The notes under the pieces: generated by a model
The model's database searches: none
What the model was told of the DNA's origin: nothing
The model's input: only the letters and a program-made list of their open reading frames with translations
Shown: one piece after another, positions 52,837-63,187 of the stretch
Layout: each line of letters opens with the position of its first letter
Numbering within the stretch: position 1 is the stretch's first letter
Translations under genes and position numbers: made by a program
From: JACPNO01 sp963825405
Lineage (GTDB): Bacteria; Acidobacteriota; Terriglobia; Bryobacterales; Bryobacteraceae
Assembly: GCA_963825405.1 (NCBI GenBank)
Contig: CAWGTB010000003.1
Span: forward strand, 930,001-994,000
DNA: 64,000 nucleotides
Direction of reading: 5' to 3'

Positions 52837-54181
52837 GTGGAGACCGAGCTCAAGAACTTACGAATCGACCGCTCACCGGCGAAGGAGCCGGCGCCTGCGC
52901 CCTGGGCCGTGCGCTGGATTATCGGCGGCGTACTTCTGTTCGTCCTTCTTGGCTTCGGGCGGTTCGCCTACAACCAATGGAGCGCGTCGGCGCCGGAGGT
53001 TGATGTCGTGCGCGTGCACGCCGGCTGCCACCGGCGGCGCTGCCGGCTCGAGCGTCATTCTCAACGCTACCGGATATATCGTTTCTCATCACAAGATCGA
53101 AGTGGCCGCCAAAGTCATCGGCAAAGTGCTCTGGATCGGCGTCGAAAAGGGCGACAAGGTGAAGCAGGACCAGATCATCGTGCGCCTGGAGGATGACGAA
53201 TATCGCGCCCAGCTCGATCAGATGAAAGGGCAGCTTGCCAACCTGGAGGCGCATCTGGCGGAGCTGGAGCACGGCTCACGGCCAGAGGAAATTGCGGTGG
53301 CGCGCGCCAATCTGGAGCAAGCGAAAGCCGACCTGGAGAACGCCCGAGTCACGCTCGATCGCACACGCAAACTCGCGATGGACGGCGTGATGTCCAAACA
53401 GGCGCATGACGACGCGGTGGGGAAATATGATGGCGCGGTAGCCCGCGTGAATTCTTTGCAGCGTACGCTGGACTTGGCCGTGCTTGGCACGCGGCAGGAA
53501 CAGATCGACGCCGCCCGCGGACAGGTGATGCAGGCTCGCGGCGCCGTTGCCTACGCGCAGACGCAGTTGGACAACACCGTGATTCGCTCGCCGGTCACCG
53601 GCACCATTCTCGAGCGCGCTGTCGAGAAGGGCGAATTTCTCACCACCAGTTTCGTCGGCGACCGCGGCGCCAAAGGGTACGTCGTGTCGTTGGCCGATCT
53701 CAACGATCTGCAGGTGGAGTTGGACATCAGCCAGACCGATTTCGCCAAGCTCGGCTCCCGGCAGCGCGGTATCGTCACCACCGACGCCTTTCCAGACCGC
53801 AAGTACGACGGCGTTATCGAGGAAATTTCACCCGAGGCCAATCGCCAGAAAGCCACCGTGCAGGTGAAAGTAAAAGTTCTGAAACCGGACGACTACCTGC
53901 GGCCGGAGATGAACGCCAGCGTGGCGTTTCTGGCGGACGAAAAGCCCGGGTCCACTGACACCACGTCTCAAGCGCGCCTCTTTTTGGTGCCGCCCTCCGC
54001 GGTGCGCGATAATGCAGTGTTCGTGGTTCTGAACGGAAAGGCGGTACGGCGCGCTGTGAAAACGGGCGCGACAACCAGCCAGGGCATGCGCATCGACGAC
54101 GGATTAATCGGCGGCGAAGATCTCATTGTGAATCCGCCGGCAAGTCTGAAGGATGGCGATCGTGTGCGAACGAAGGCGTAA
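52837..54181 (+). CDS. Periplasmic adaptor (HlyD/MacA-type membrane fusion protein, frameshifted)
   Basis: About 448 residues, joined near 53020. GTG start at 52837; TM anchor VRWIIGGVLLFVLLGFGRFAYN. After the break: barrel-sandwich/lipoyl half GYIVSHHKIEVAAKVIGKVLWIGVEKGDKVKQDQIIVRLED, a long coiled coil (LANLEAHLAELEHGSRPEEIAVARANLEQAKADLENARVTLDRTR), the second lipoyl half NTVIRSPVTGTILERAVEKGEF, and beta-barrel DLQVELDISQTDFAKLG. Connects the ABC pump to an outer-membrane channel; no TolC gene is in the window. Confidence 0.9.
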
Positions 54182-54185
54182 AGGC

Positions 54186-54881
<696 letters not shown>

Positions 54882-54882
54882 T

Positions 54883-55407
54883 ATGGCCGAGCTGGAAATT
54901 CATCACGAGGAAGGCAAGGAAGATCCCCGAGGCCAGAAAATCGGCATCCTGGCGGCAGTGATCGCGGTGGCGCTGGCCATCGTGACCATCGCCTCGCATC
55001 GCGCCCACACCGATGCCGTCCTTCTCAAGGCATCCACCAACGACCGCTGGTCGTTCTACCAATCCAAGCGCATGAAGCTGCATAGCCTGGAACTCGGCGC
55101 GGACTTGATGGAGGTTCTGGGCTCGAAAGATGAAGCAGCGCGCGCGAAGGTCGAAGCCTACCGCAAGGAAGCCGAGCGCTACGAACACGACTCCAAGGAA
55201 GTGTCCGATGAAGCGCGCGAGAAAGAGCACGAAGCCGTGGTTGTGGAGGGCAAAGCGCTGCGTTTTGATTTCGGCGAAGGCTTGCTGGAAATCGCCCTGG
55301 TGCTGACGTCGCTGTACTTTATTTCCAAGAAGATGCTGTTCCCCATCGTCGGTGTCATAGCCGGGGTGATGGGCCTTGCCGCGGCAGCCAGCGGATGGAT
55401 GATGTAG
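54883..55407 (+). CDS. DUF4337 membrane protein
   Basis: 174 residues. One N-terminal TM (IGILAAVIAVALAIVTIASH), a conserved stretch RWSFYQSKRMKLHSLELGADLME, a charged coiled coil (ARAKVEAYRKEAERYEHDSKEVSDEAREKEHEA) and two C-terminal TMs (LLEIALVLTSLYFISKKMLFPIVGVIAGVMGLAAAA). This layout matches DUF4337. It starts one base after the ATPase stop and may belong to the exporter operon. Function unknown. Confidence 0.82.
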   Translation: MAELEIHHEEGKEDPRGQKIGILAAVIAVALAIVTIASHRAHTDAVLLKASTNDRWSFYQSKRMKLHSLELGADLMEVLGSKDEAARAKVEAYRKEAERYEHDSKEVSDEAREKEHEAVVVEGKALRFDFGEGLLEIALVLTSLYFISKKMLFPIVGVIAGVMGLAAAASGWMM

Positions 55408-55410
55408 GCG

Positions 55411-57750
55411 TTAATTCCGCAGCGGCTTGCCGGTTTTGAGCATGTGCTGCATGCGCTGCTGCGTTTTGGCCTGACCGCAGAGGCTTAGAAACGCTTCACG
55501 TTCCAGATCCAGCAGATACTGTTCGGAAACTTTTTGCTCGCCGGTGCCGCGGCCTCCGCTCAAAATGTAAGCCAGCTTCTCTCCCACCACCGTGTCGTAT
55601 TCAGTGATGTAGTTTCCTTGGCGCGCCATGTAAAGTCCGAGCTTCAGTAGCGCGTAACCTGCATCGCCGCCAACTTTGATATCGGCGCGTGGAACGCCCG
55701 GCGCATAGCTCGGGACAAGCGAAAGCGCGAGTGCCTTGGCGTCGGCGATCAGCCTTTCGGGATTCATGGAAATGCTGTCGGCGGCGCTCAGCAGGCCGAG
55801 GTCACGCGCGTCGGCGGCGCTGGCGGATACTTTTCCGTATCCGATCAGCTCAAAGGCCGCACGTGCTTCGCCGAGCCGTATCAGCATCTCCTTGCAACCG
55901 CCGCCCGCCGGGATGAGGCCTACGCCCGTCTCGACCATGCCGATATAAGTTTCGGCCGACGCCTGAACGCGCGCCGCATGCAGCACGATCTCGCAGCCTC
56001 CGGCCAGCGCCAGGCCGAACGGCGCGGCCACCACCGGCTTGGACGCGTATTTCATGGCCATGTTGCCTTGCTGGAAGCGCTGGATCACGGCGTTGATCTC
56101 ATCCCATTCGCCTTCCTGCGCCAGCAGCAGGACCAGCATCAGATTGGCTCCGGTAGAAAAATTCTCGGCTTCATTGGCGATGATCAGCGCGTCAAAATTC
56201 TTGTCTGTCTCTTCCAGGCCGGCGAACATCATGGCGATGAGGTCTTCGCCGATGGTGTTCATCTTGCTGTGAAATTCCAGGCAGAGCACGCCATCGCCTA
56301 TGTCGATGAGCGATGCGCCTGGGTTGGACTTGACGACGCCGCGCGCCCTTTTCAGCGGCGCCAGTGCGAGAACGCCGGGCCGGTCTTCGAGGGTTTGGTA
56401 GCCGCTTCCGGCGAGATCGTAATAGCGGGTGTGCGGACGCCCCGGTTCATCTGCCGTTTGATAAAACGATTTCGCGCCGCTGGCCAGCATGCGTTCCACA
56501 TTCGCCGGGACCGGGCGCTGCTCCCGCTCCATGCGTCGCACCGTCGCCTCCAGGCCCAATGCGTCCCACATTTCGAATGGGCCTAGCTTGTTGGCGTAGC
56601 CCCAGCGCATGGCTCGATCGATTTCGACGATGCGATCCGAAATCTCCGGCGTCATCGCTGCGGAATAAATAAACAAATCGCTGAGCAGCTTCCAGAGAAA
56701 CGCACCGGCGCGATCTTCGGCGGCCACTACCATGCGCAGGCGCTCGCCCAGATCCTCGACGTTTTTCGCCGCTTCAACTGACGGAAAGCGCGGCTTCTGC
56801 GCGGGATGGTATTCCAGCGTCTTGCGATCGATCGCGTGAATCTGCTGATCGGCCCCCTTGCCCACGCGCCGGTAACAACCCTGGCCTTTCTTTTCTCCCA
56901 GCCAGCCGCGCAGAACCATCTCTGCCAGAAACGGCTGCAGCACAAAGCGCTCGCGCCAGGGATCGTTGGGGGCAAGCTCGTACAGATTACGCGTCACGAG
57001 CGCCCAGACATCCAGTCCGATAATGTCGAGCAGCCGATAGCTGGCGCTCTTGGGCAGCCCGATGAGCGTACCGGTCAGCGCGTCGACTTCCTCGATCGAA
57101 TAATCGTCCTCGACGGTGATCTTGTGAAGCGTCGCGCCAAAAAAAACGCCGATGCGATTGGCGATGAAATTGGGAGTATCTTTGCACGGCACCACGCCCT
57201 TGCCCAGGCGCCGGTCGCAAAAGTCCGCGACGAAGTCCAGTACGGTAGGCGACGTTTCAGCGCCGCGAATGATTTCGACCAGATGCAGATAACGCGGCGG
57301 ATTGAAAAAATGCGTGCCAAGAAAATGATGGCGGAATTCCTCAGCGAATCCTTCCGAAATGGCGGCGAGGGGAATGCCGCTGGTATTCGTAGAAACGATG
57401 GAGCCGGGCGTGCGTGCGGCAGCAACCTTGGTGAGCAGCTCGCGTTTGATCGCCAGGTTCTCGGTGACTGCCTCGATAATCCAGTCGCAGTCCTGGACGC
57501 TGCTCAGATGATCTTCAAAATTTCCCGGAGTCACCAGCGCCGCCGCGGCCGGCGTGAAGAAGGCCACCGGCTTCTGCTTGGAAGCGCTCTCGATCCCGCT
57601 CAGCGCCGCCTGGTTACGGTTGGGCTGTCCGGGGCGCACTACATCCAACAGCAGGGCGGGGATTCCAGCGTTGGCGAAATGGGCCGCAATGCGCGAGCCC
57701 ATGGTTCCCGCGCCCAGAATAGCGACTCGCCTCACTGATTTCCGATGCAT
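55411..57750 (-). CDS. 3-hydroxyacyl-CoA dehydrogenase/enoyl-CoA hydratase fusion (FadN-like)
   Basis: 779 residues. The NAD domain comes first: VRRVAILGAGTMGSRIAAHFANAG, DWIIEAVTENLAIKREL, STNTSGIPLAAISE, HHFLGTHFFNPPRYLHLVEII, and KDTPNFIANRIGVFF, followed by 3HCDH C-domains, then a crotonase domain (~490-700) with CLEFHSKMNTIGEDLI, NFSTGANLMLVLLLA, and IGMVETGVGLIPAGGGCKEML. This dehydrogenase-first order fits FadN of Gram-positives, not E. coli FadB. Works in beta-oxidation with a thiolase (not in this window). Intact over 2.3 kb. Confidence 0.93.
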   Translation of the reverse strand: MHRKSVRRVAILGAGTMGSRIAAHFANAGIPALLLDVVRPGQPNRNQAALSGIESASKQKPVAFFTPAAAALVTPGNFEDHLSSVQDCDWIIEAVTENLAIKRELLTKVAAARTPGSIVSTNTSGIPLAAISEGFAEEFRHHFLGTHFFNPPRYLHLVEIIRGAETSPTVLDFVADFCDRRLGKGVVPCKDTPNFIANRIGVFFGATLHKITVEDDYSIEEVDALTGTLIGLPKSASYRLLDIIGLDVWALVTRNLYELAPNDPWRERFVLQPFLAEMVLRGWLGEKKGQGCYRRVGKGADQQIHAIDRKTLEYHPAQKPRFPSVEAAKNVEDLGERLRMVVAAEDRAGAFLWKLLSDLFIYSAAMTPEISDRIVEIDRAMRWGYANKLGPFEMWDALGLEATVRRMEREQRPVPANVERMLASGAKSFYQTADEPGRPHTRYYDLAGSGYQTLEDRPGVLALAPLKRARGVVKSNPGASLIDIGDGVLCLEFHSKMNTIGEDLIAMMFAGLEETDKNFDALIIANEAENFSTGANLMLVLLLAQEGEWDEINAVIQRFQQGNMAMKYASKPVVAAPFGLALAGGCEIVLHAARVQASAETYIGMVETGVGLIPAGGGCKEMLIRLGEARAAFELIGYGKVSASAADARDLGLLSAADSISMNPERLIADAKALALSLVPSYAPGVPRADIKVGGDAGYALLKLGLYMARQGNYITEYDTVVGEKLAYILSGGRGTGEQKVSEQYLLDLEREAFLSLCGQAKTQQRMQHMLKTGKPLRN

Positions 57751-57832
57751 CAGGGGAGTTTACCGCGAAACGCCAGTGGACGGAACCCGCTGGCGTAACA
57801 CCATCGTCACCGATCGGCCGTGCCCGCTAGTT

Positions 57833-58894
57833 ATGATAAAAGCATTGACGCCACCTCATAGCATCGAATCTCCGTCGGCGAAGCCTGATCGCCGGAAACT
57901 GCCGCGCTGGGTGATCCCGGCGATCGCCTGGGTGATTTCCATTGCCTGTCTCATCTGGGTTTTCCGGGGCGTGGATTACGCCGAGCTGATGTACGATATT
58001 CGAACGTTGAAATGGCGCTGGATGGCGCTCGCGATTGTTCTCGAGCTCGCCGTTTATGTTTGCCAGGCCTGGCGCTGGAATATTCTGCTCAGCCCGGTGG
58101 AGCGTCTGCCTTTCTGGCCCACGGTGCAAGCGATTTACATTGGCGTGTTCGCGAGCGGCGTTCTTCCCCTGCGCACCGGCGAAATTATCCGCTGCTATCT
58201 GTTGGCGTTCTGGAATGAGCTGCCGGTGTCATTGGCGTTCACTTCCGGCGCGATCGAGCGAGTGATCGACGGCCTCTGGCTGCTCGCCGCGTTTGGATTT
58301 ACTGCCCGCCTGCTGGATCTTCCACGCTACATGATCGATGGCGTCGAGGTCATGGCAGCCGCGCTGGCCCTGCTCTCGCTGGTATTTATCTATGTGCTGT
58401 TCCGCAAGCAGCACGCGCATACGCTGCTCGCGCGCATGAGTTGGGGCGTCAAGTTCGCCCACGTGTTGGACGAGATTCACCGTCTCGGCGACTGGCGCAC
58501 GCTGGGGCAGGCAACGGCCGTGAGCGGGCTTTATCTGGTTCTGCAAATCGCTGCGGTCTGGACATTGATTCAGGCATATGACCTCGACGCAACGCTGTGG
58601 TCCGGCCTCGCGGTGCTCACCATATTGCGCGTGGGGACGCTAATTCCTAACGCTCCCGGCAACGTGGGGTCGTTCCAATTCTTCACAGTGCTTTCTTTGA
58701 AACTGCTGGGCGTCGACAAAACGACGTCGGCCGGTTTTTCGGTGGTAGCCTATGCCGCGCTCACTTTTCCGCCGTTGATCGCAGGCGCCCTGGTGCTGAT
58801 GCTGACTGGGCTGAATATCGGCGAAGTCCATCACCATGCCCACTCCGCGCGGCGCGACTACCGGGCCGGCAAACGCCCGCCTGTGCCACAATAG
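57833..58894 (+). CDS. Lysylphosphatidylglycerol synthase-like (YbhN/UPF0104) membrane protein
   Basis: 353 residues with about eight TM helices. Begins with a Pro-rich cytosolic tail, then WVIPAIAWVISIACLIWVFRGVDYAELM. Family motifs: YIGVFASGVLPLRTGEIIRCYLL (cf. NNxLPxRxGExxR), AFTSGAIERVIDGLWLLAAF, IPNAPGNVGSFQFFTVLSLKLLGVDK. These proteins include the flippase half of MprF and proposed glycolipid or isoprenoid-linked transporters. ATG at 57833; the longer frame overlaps the divergent fad gene. 28 bases precede the oxidoreductase gene. Confidence 0.87.
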   Translation: MIKALTPPHSIESPSAKPDRRKLPRWVIPAIAWVISIACLIWVFRGVDYAELMYDIRTLKWRWMALAIVLELAVYVCQAWRWNILLSPVERLPFWPTVQAIYIGVFASGVLPLRTGEIIRCYLLAFWNELPVSLAFTSGAIERVIDGLWLLAAFGFTARLLDLPRYMIDGVEVMAAALALLSLVFIYVLFRKQHAHTLLARMSWGVKFAHVLDEIHRLGDWRTLGQATAVSGLYLVLQIAAVWTLIQAYDLDATLWSGLAVLTILRVGTLIPNAPGNVGSFQFFTVLSLKLLGVDKTTSAGFSVVAYAALTFPPLIAGALVLMLTGLNIGEVHHHAHSARRDYRAGKRPPVPQ

Positions 58895-58922
58895 AATTCC
58901 ATTTTTCGGCCAGGAGGGATTC

Positions 58923-60071
58923 ATGTCGGAACCAAAGCCCGCGCCTTCGCGGAGGCGTTTTCTGCAAGGCGGCAGTGCGGCGGCAGCGTTCAGCATCGTC
59001 AAGCCGGAATCGGTACGAGGCTCGCAGGCCAATTCCAAAGTTGCCGTCGGCCTGCTTGGCGTCGGCGGACGAGGATCGTACGATGCCGCTATCTTCCACG
59101 CCGATCCCCGTGCGCACGTCACCGCGCTCTGCGACTTGTTTGACGACCGCATTGAAAAAGGCATTCAGCAGATCAAGACCGAAAAGCCCACCGTCTACAA
59201 AGACTACGAAAAGATTCTCAGTGCTGCCGATCTGGACGCGGTAGTCATCGCCACGCCGCCGTTTGAGCACCCGCGCATGCTTGAAGCCGCGGTCCAGGCG
59301 CGCAAGCACATCTACTGCGAAAAGCCGATGGGGGTGGATCTCGAAGGCGCCAAGCGCGTGATCGCCGCCGGCCGCAAAGCCGATCCGAAGAAATGCCTCT
59401 CCGTCGGATTCCAGCAGCGCTACGGCCCCGTTTATCTGGAAGCCTTCAAGCGGATTCGCGAAGGACAGATCGGCGAGCTGGTCAATGCCCGCGGCTTCTG
59501 GATCGCCAACGATCCGTTCACGCGCCGTCCCTACGACGATCCGAAAATTGAAAAGCTGCGCAACTGGTTTTGCTACCGCGACTACTCCGGCGATTTCATC
59601 GTCGAGCAGGATTGCCACAATTTCGACGTGCTTCACTGGTTTCTGGATGCGCGTCCGATTCGCGCCGTAGGTTATGGCGGCCGCAAGGTTCGGACGTCAA
59701 TGGAGATTCTGGATCACCTGGGGCTCACGTTCGAATTCCCCAAAGGCATACATGTCAACTTCGAGGCCAACCAGCTTACGCCGCGCGGATTCAACCGGGT
59801 CGGCGAGGAATTCACCGGCACCAAGGGCTCGATCGCGACTTCCCGTCAGCGCATGATCCACACCCGCGGCGTCAACGACGTCGAGACCATCGAATCCAAA
59901 CGCGACATCACCATCGACGGCATTGAGGGATTCCTAACGCGCGTCCTTTCCGGGAACGTGGAAAACGTGGCCGAGCGCTCGGCCATCAGCACGCTGTTCG
60001 CGATTCTCGGCCGCACTGCAATCTACACCGGCCGCGAAGCCACATGGAAGGGCGAGTTCGGTGACGTTTAG
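58923..60071 (+). CDS. Tat-exported Gfo/Idh/MocA family oxidoreductase
   Basis: 382 residues. Twin-arginine signal (PSRRRFLQGGSAAAAFSIV), NAD-binding KVAVGLLGVGGRGSYDAAIF, CDLFDDRIEKGIQ, VVIATPPFEHP, the family EKP motif in HIYCEKPMGVDLEGAKR, and QQRYGPVYLEAFKRI; substrate-side DFIVEQDCHNFDVLHWFLDARP. ATG at 58923 after GGAGG. Periplasmic members typically act on sugars or inositols. It overlaps the PIG-L gene by 11 bases, suggesting a joint role in modifying an amino sugar. Confidence 0.92.
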   Translation: MSEPKPAPSRRRFLQGGSAAAAFSIVKPESVRGSQANSKVAVGLLGVGGRGSYDAAIFHADPRAHVTALCDLFDDRIEKGIQQIKTEKPTVYKDYEKILSAADLDAVVIATPPFEHPRMLEAAVQARKHIYCEKPMGVDLEGAKRVIAAGRKADPKKCLSVGFQQRYGPVYLEAFKRIREGQIGELVNARGFWIANDPFTRRPYDDPKIEKLRNWFCYRDYSGDFIVEQDCHNFDVLHWFLDARPIRAVGYGGRKVRTSMEILDHLGLTFEFPKGIHVNFEANQLTPRGFNRVGEEFTGTKGSIATSRQRMIHTRGVNDVETIESKRDITIDGIEGFLTRVLSGNVENVAERSAISTLFAILGRTAIYTGREATWKGEFGDV

Positions 60072-60930
60072 CCGAATTGCGGTTCTATTCCTCGCCTGCT
60101 GCACACTGCCCGCGCAAGACAGCGGCAAAATCCGCGTCATCGCTTTTGGCGCGCATCCGGACGATTGCGATATCCGCGCCGGTGGAACAGCAGCGCTTTT
60201 CGCGCGCATGGGACACGCGGTTAAGTTCGTTGCCGTCACAAATGGCGATGCCGGGCATCAGAGCGAGGGCGGGGGAGCGCTGGCCAAGCGTCGCCGCGCC
60301 GAGGCCATGGAATCCGCCCGGCGCCTGGGAATCGAGTACGAAGTGCTCGACAATCACGATGGCGAATTGCTGCCCACGCTCGATATTCGTCTGCAGGTAA
60401 TCCGGCGCATCCGCCAATGGAACGCCGATATCGTGCTCGCGCCGCGCCCCAACGATTACCATCCCGACCACCGTTACACCGGCGTGCTGGTGCAGGATGC
60501 CGCCTATATGGTGGTGGTGCCTAACATCGCGCCGGACACGCCACCGCTGCGCCGTAATCCCGTGTTCCTCTATTTTGAAGATCACTTTCAGCGGCCCAAC
60601 CCGTTCCGGCCGGATGTCGCTATAGCCATTGATGACGTATGGCAGCAGAAAGTTTCCGCGCTCGATGCCCACGTCTCGCAGGTTTATGAGTGGCTGCCGT
60701 GGGTGGACGGAAAACTTGACGAAGTGCCCAGAGATCCGGCGGTGCGAAAAACATGGCTGGCCAAGACTCGCGCGCCCGAGGTCACTCCGGCCGTCCGAGC
60801 CGCACTCGAGAAATGGTATGGCGCAGATAAAGCCTCGCGCGTAAAAGCCGCCGAGGCGTTCGAATTGTGCGAGTACGGCCGGCGTCCCAGCGACGGCGAA
60901 ATCCGCAAGCTGTTTCCGATGCTGCGATAG
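60061..60930 (+). CDS. Secreted PIG-L (LmbE-like) deacetylase
   Basis: 289 residues. GTG start at 60061; signal peptide (RIAVLFLACCTLPAQ). Zinc motif FGAHPDDCDIRAGGT with His ~32, Asp ~34-35, and the third ligand in PNDYHPDHRYTGVLVQDA. Family members remove N-acetyl groups from GlcNAc-linked substrates. Co-translated with the oxidoreductase. Substrate unknown; both products appear exported, so an extracytoplasmic amino-sugar substrate is a reasonable guess. Confidence 0.92.
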   Translation: MTFSRIAVLFLACCTLPAQDSGKIRVIAFGAHPDDCDIRAGGTAALFARMGHAVKFVAVTNGDAGHQSEGGGALAKRRRAEAMESARRLGIEYEVLDNHDGELLPTLDIRLQVIRRIRQWNADIVLAPRPNDYHPDHRYTGVLVQDAAYMVVVPNIAPDTPPLRRNPVFLYFEDHFQRPNPFRPDVAIAIDDVWQQKVSALDAHVSQVYEWLPWVDGKLDEVPRDPAVRKTWLAKTRAPEVTPAVRAALEKWYGADKASRVKAAEAFELCEYGRRPSDGEIRKLFPMLR

Positions 60931-60949
60931 CGCGGTTTGAAACCCGCCC

Positions 60950-63175
60950 CTACTGCAGTTCGAAATCCGCCGCGCGCACGATGGACGTTTGCCCCGTCGA
61001 ATTCATGGCCTTCACTTCCGCGCGATACGTTCCCGCCGAAAGAGTAGCGAACGACACTTTGAGGATGACCGGAATCACCGCGTTGTCCTTGCGAATCCAC
61101 GGCGCTACGTTCATCAATCCCGAGTCATGCTTCGCCTCGCCGCTCTTCTTATCGATCAGACGGATCTGGATGCCAACCATCGGCGCCGTCGCGGTGAGAA
61201 GCCCCGGCTCGTAGATTTCCACGTAGATAGCGCCTGCGCCGCTTTTATCGAAGCGCTCGGTGCCGGTGGGGATCACTTGCAGGCCCTGAGTCGCGAGCGG
61301 CGTCCGGCCTTCCAGCAACTCGATGTCACGGCCCAGGTCATTTTCATGCATTGCGCGCACTTCCTTGCTCATGGCCAGCGCGCTCAGGCTGAATTGCTTG
61401 CCGTCATAAGGATCGATGAGAAGTGGTGTTTCCAGCTTCCCAAAAGCCTCGCCGCCCGAACTGAATACGATTTTGAAAGCATATTGGCCGGAGGCGATTT
61501 CAAATTCGTTCTCGTAGTGAAGCGGCTCCTCTTTAGCTGCTTCCATTTCTTTCTTGTTCGCGAAATCCAACTTCACGGCATCGCTGAAGCGCGCTGCCAC
61601 GGCGCCGTCAAAGCTATAAGCGATGCCCAGGATGTTCAGGCTCGCATGAAATTTTCCCTTCGTTTTTTCAAAATTGACGGCGCTCAAGGGAATCTCCATT
61701 GCCACATTGACCCGGGCAGTATTGGGAGAAGTGTAAAAGAACGGCACGCGCATAGAGGCGTTCACATTTCCCGCTTTGGTGCCGGCGACGCGATTCTCCA
61801 GATCCTTCTCGACCGGATTTCCCGCCAACAGGTCCACCGGTCTCGCATTGCAGTATCCGCTGCGCGCCCGGACCGTAGTGCCGCCCCGGTCCACCTTCAC
61901 GCGCAACGTGTGACAGCTTCCCTCCGGCGATTCCGAAGGCGCATAGCCCAGGATGTAGTGTTCGTTTTGCTCTCTGGCGATTTTTTCCAGTCCACCCAGC
62001 AGGTCATTGGTGTTGACGATCACGAAACCGCCCGTGCCTTCGGCGAGTTGATAAAGCACTTGTTGATTGGTCGTGCTGCTTGTCGGAAATGAAGGAACAA
62101 TTTGCCGGGGCTGATTGTAGGGACTGGTCATGTATGGTTGCTGGCCGGAGACGGGCCGGCTCCCGGTCCCCGGATTACCGGTGGTCCCTCCGCCCGTGCT
62201 GCCGCGTCCAGGCGAGACCGGGGTTCCAACCGTTCCGCCGCGCCCGCCGCCCGTGCCGCCAACTGGCGTGCCAGTCCCCCCGCCCGGCGATCCGCCTGTG
62301 CCCCCTCCTCCGCCGCCAGTGCGCTGTGGGACGAACGAGGATCCCATGGGGATCCGGATCGCCGCCATACTTACCGGCCGAACCAGCGTTTCATCGATAC
62401 GCGGCGCATACGCCGCCGATGCCACCAAGCCGCGAACGTCGATGGGATAAATCGCCACGTTCGACCGGTTGCACACGTCGATCACCGCCGTAACCTCCGG
62501 CATGTTTTCCCGGTTCAATGGAAAGCCCGCGGTGAAAAACACCAGAGTCTTGCGGCCTGGAACGGTGGCCAGATTCTTCGCCAGGCTTCGCAGCGCCAGC
62601 ATCACGCTGCGCGCGCCGAAATCAGCCTCGGCATTACCCAGCCGCGGCATCCCTGCAGGGGCAACGTCCATCCCGGCGCCTGCGCCATTTGGTGACACCG
62701 CGGAGAACTTCACTCCACTCACGGCTTTCTTCAACCGGTCGGCATCCGCTGTGAAATTTTGCGCGACACGCAGCGTGCCGCCGAAATTAACAACCGCCAT
62801 AAGGCGATTTGGTGCGTTGTTGCCATCGATGAACTTCTCGGCCGCCTGCCGGGCGCGCAATTGGTCGCCGGTCTCCATCGTCGAGTTGTCGAAGAACAGT
62901 ACCAGATAACGTTTCTGGGAATTGGAAGGGGAAGCGGGATCGGCCTCGAACGAAAAGTTCTTGATGGTCTGTTCCTTGTTGTCCTCCCAAACGCGAAAAT
63001 CTTTTATCGCCAGATCGCGAACGGTATTTCCCTTCTTATCGGTGACCACCGTGTCCACCAGAACCAACCGGGTTTCGGTTCGGAGCACGGCGCCGGAATC
63101 GGCCGGAGCCTGGGCCGGGGGCTGTTGGGCTGACGCCAACAAGCCGCATAAACAAAAAACAGTCGCGAACCGCAT
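60950..63175 (-). CDS. VWFA-related acidobacterial secreted protein
   Basis: 741 residues from ATG 63175 (the frame extends to 63187). Signal peptide (RFATVFCLCGLLASAQQ), then the start typical of the acidobacterial VWFA-like family (TETRLVLVDTVVTDKKGNTVRDLAIKDFRVWEDNKEQTI), the VWA core with LVLFFDNSTMETG and GRKTLVFFTAGFPL, a Gly/Thr/Pro-rich linker of ~80 residues (~290-370), NEHYILGYAPSESPEGSCHTLRVKVDR and C-terminal beta domains. The MIDAS-like DxSxx is DNSTM. Likely adhesion or assembly role at the cell surface; not known. Confidence 0.9.
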   Translation of the reverse strand: MRFATVFCLCGLLASAQQPPAQAPADSGAVLRTETRLVLVDTVVTDKKGNTVRDLAIKDFRVWEDNKEQTIKNFSFEADPASPSNSQKRYLVLFFDNSTMETGDQLRARQAAEKFIDGNNAPNRLMAVVNFGGTLRVAQNFTADADRLKKAVSGVKFSAVSPNGAGAGMDVAPAGMPRLGNAEADFGARSVMLALRSLAKNLATVPGRKTLVFFTAGFPLNRENMPEVTAVIDVCNRSNVAIYPIDVRGLVASAAYAPRIDETLVRPVSMAAIRIPMGSSFVPQRTGGGGGGTGGSPGGGTGTPVGGTGGGRGGTVGTPVSPGRGSTGGGTTGNPGTGSRPVSGQQPYMTSPYNQPRQIVPSFPTSSTTNQQVLYQLAEGTGGFVIVNTNDLLGGLEKIAREQNEHYILGYAPSESPEGSCHTLRVKVDRGGTTVRARSGYCNARPVDLLAGNPVEKDLENRVAGTKAGNVNASMRVPFFYTSPNTARVNVAMEIPLSAVNFEKTKGKFHASLNILGIAYSFDGAVAARFSDAVKLDFANKKEMEAAKEEPLHYENEFEIASGQYAFKIVFSSGGEAFGKLETPLLIDPYDGKQFSLSALAMSKEVRAMHENDLGRDIELLEGRTPLATQGLQVIPTGTERFDKSGAGAIYVEIYEPGLLTATAPMVGIQIRLIDKKSGEAKHDSGLMNVAPWIRKDNAVIPVILKVSFATLSAGTYRAEVKAMNSTGQTSIVRAADFELQ

Positions 63176-63187
63176 CCTGCACCTCAC

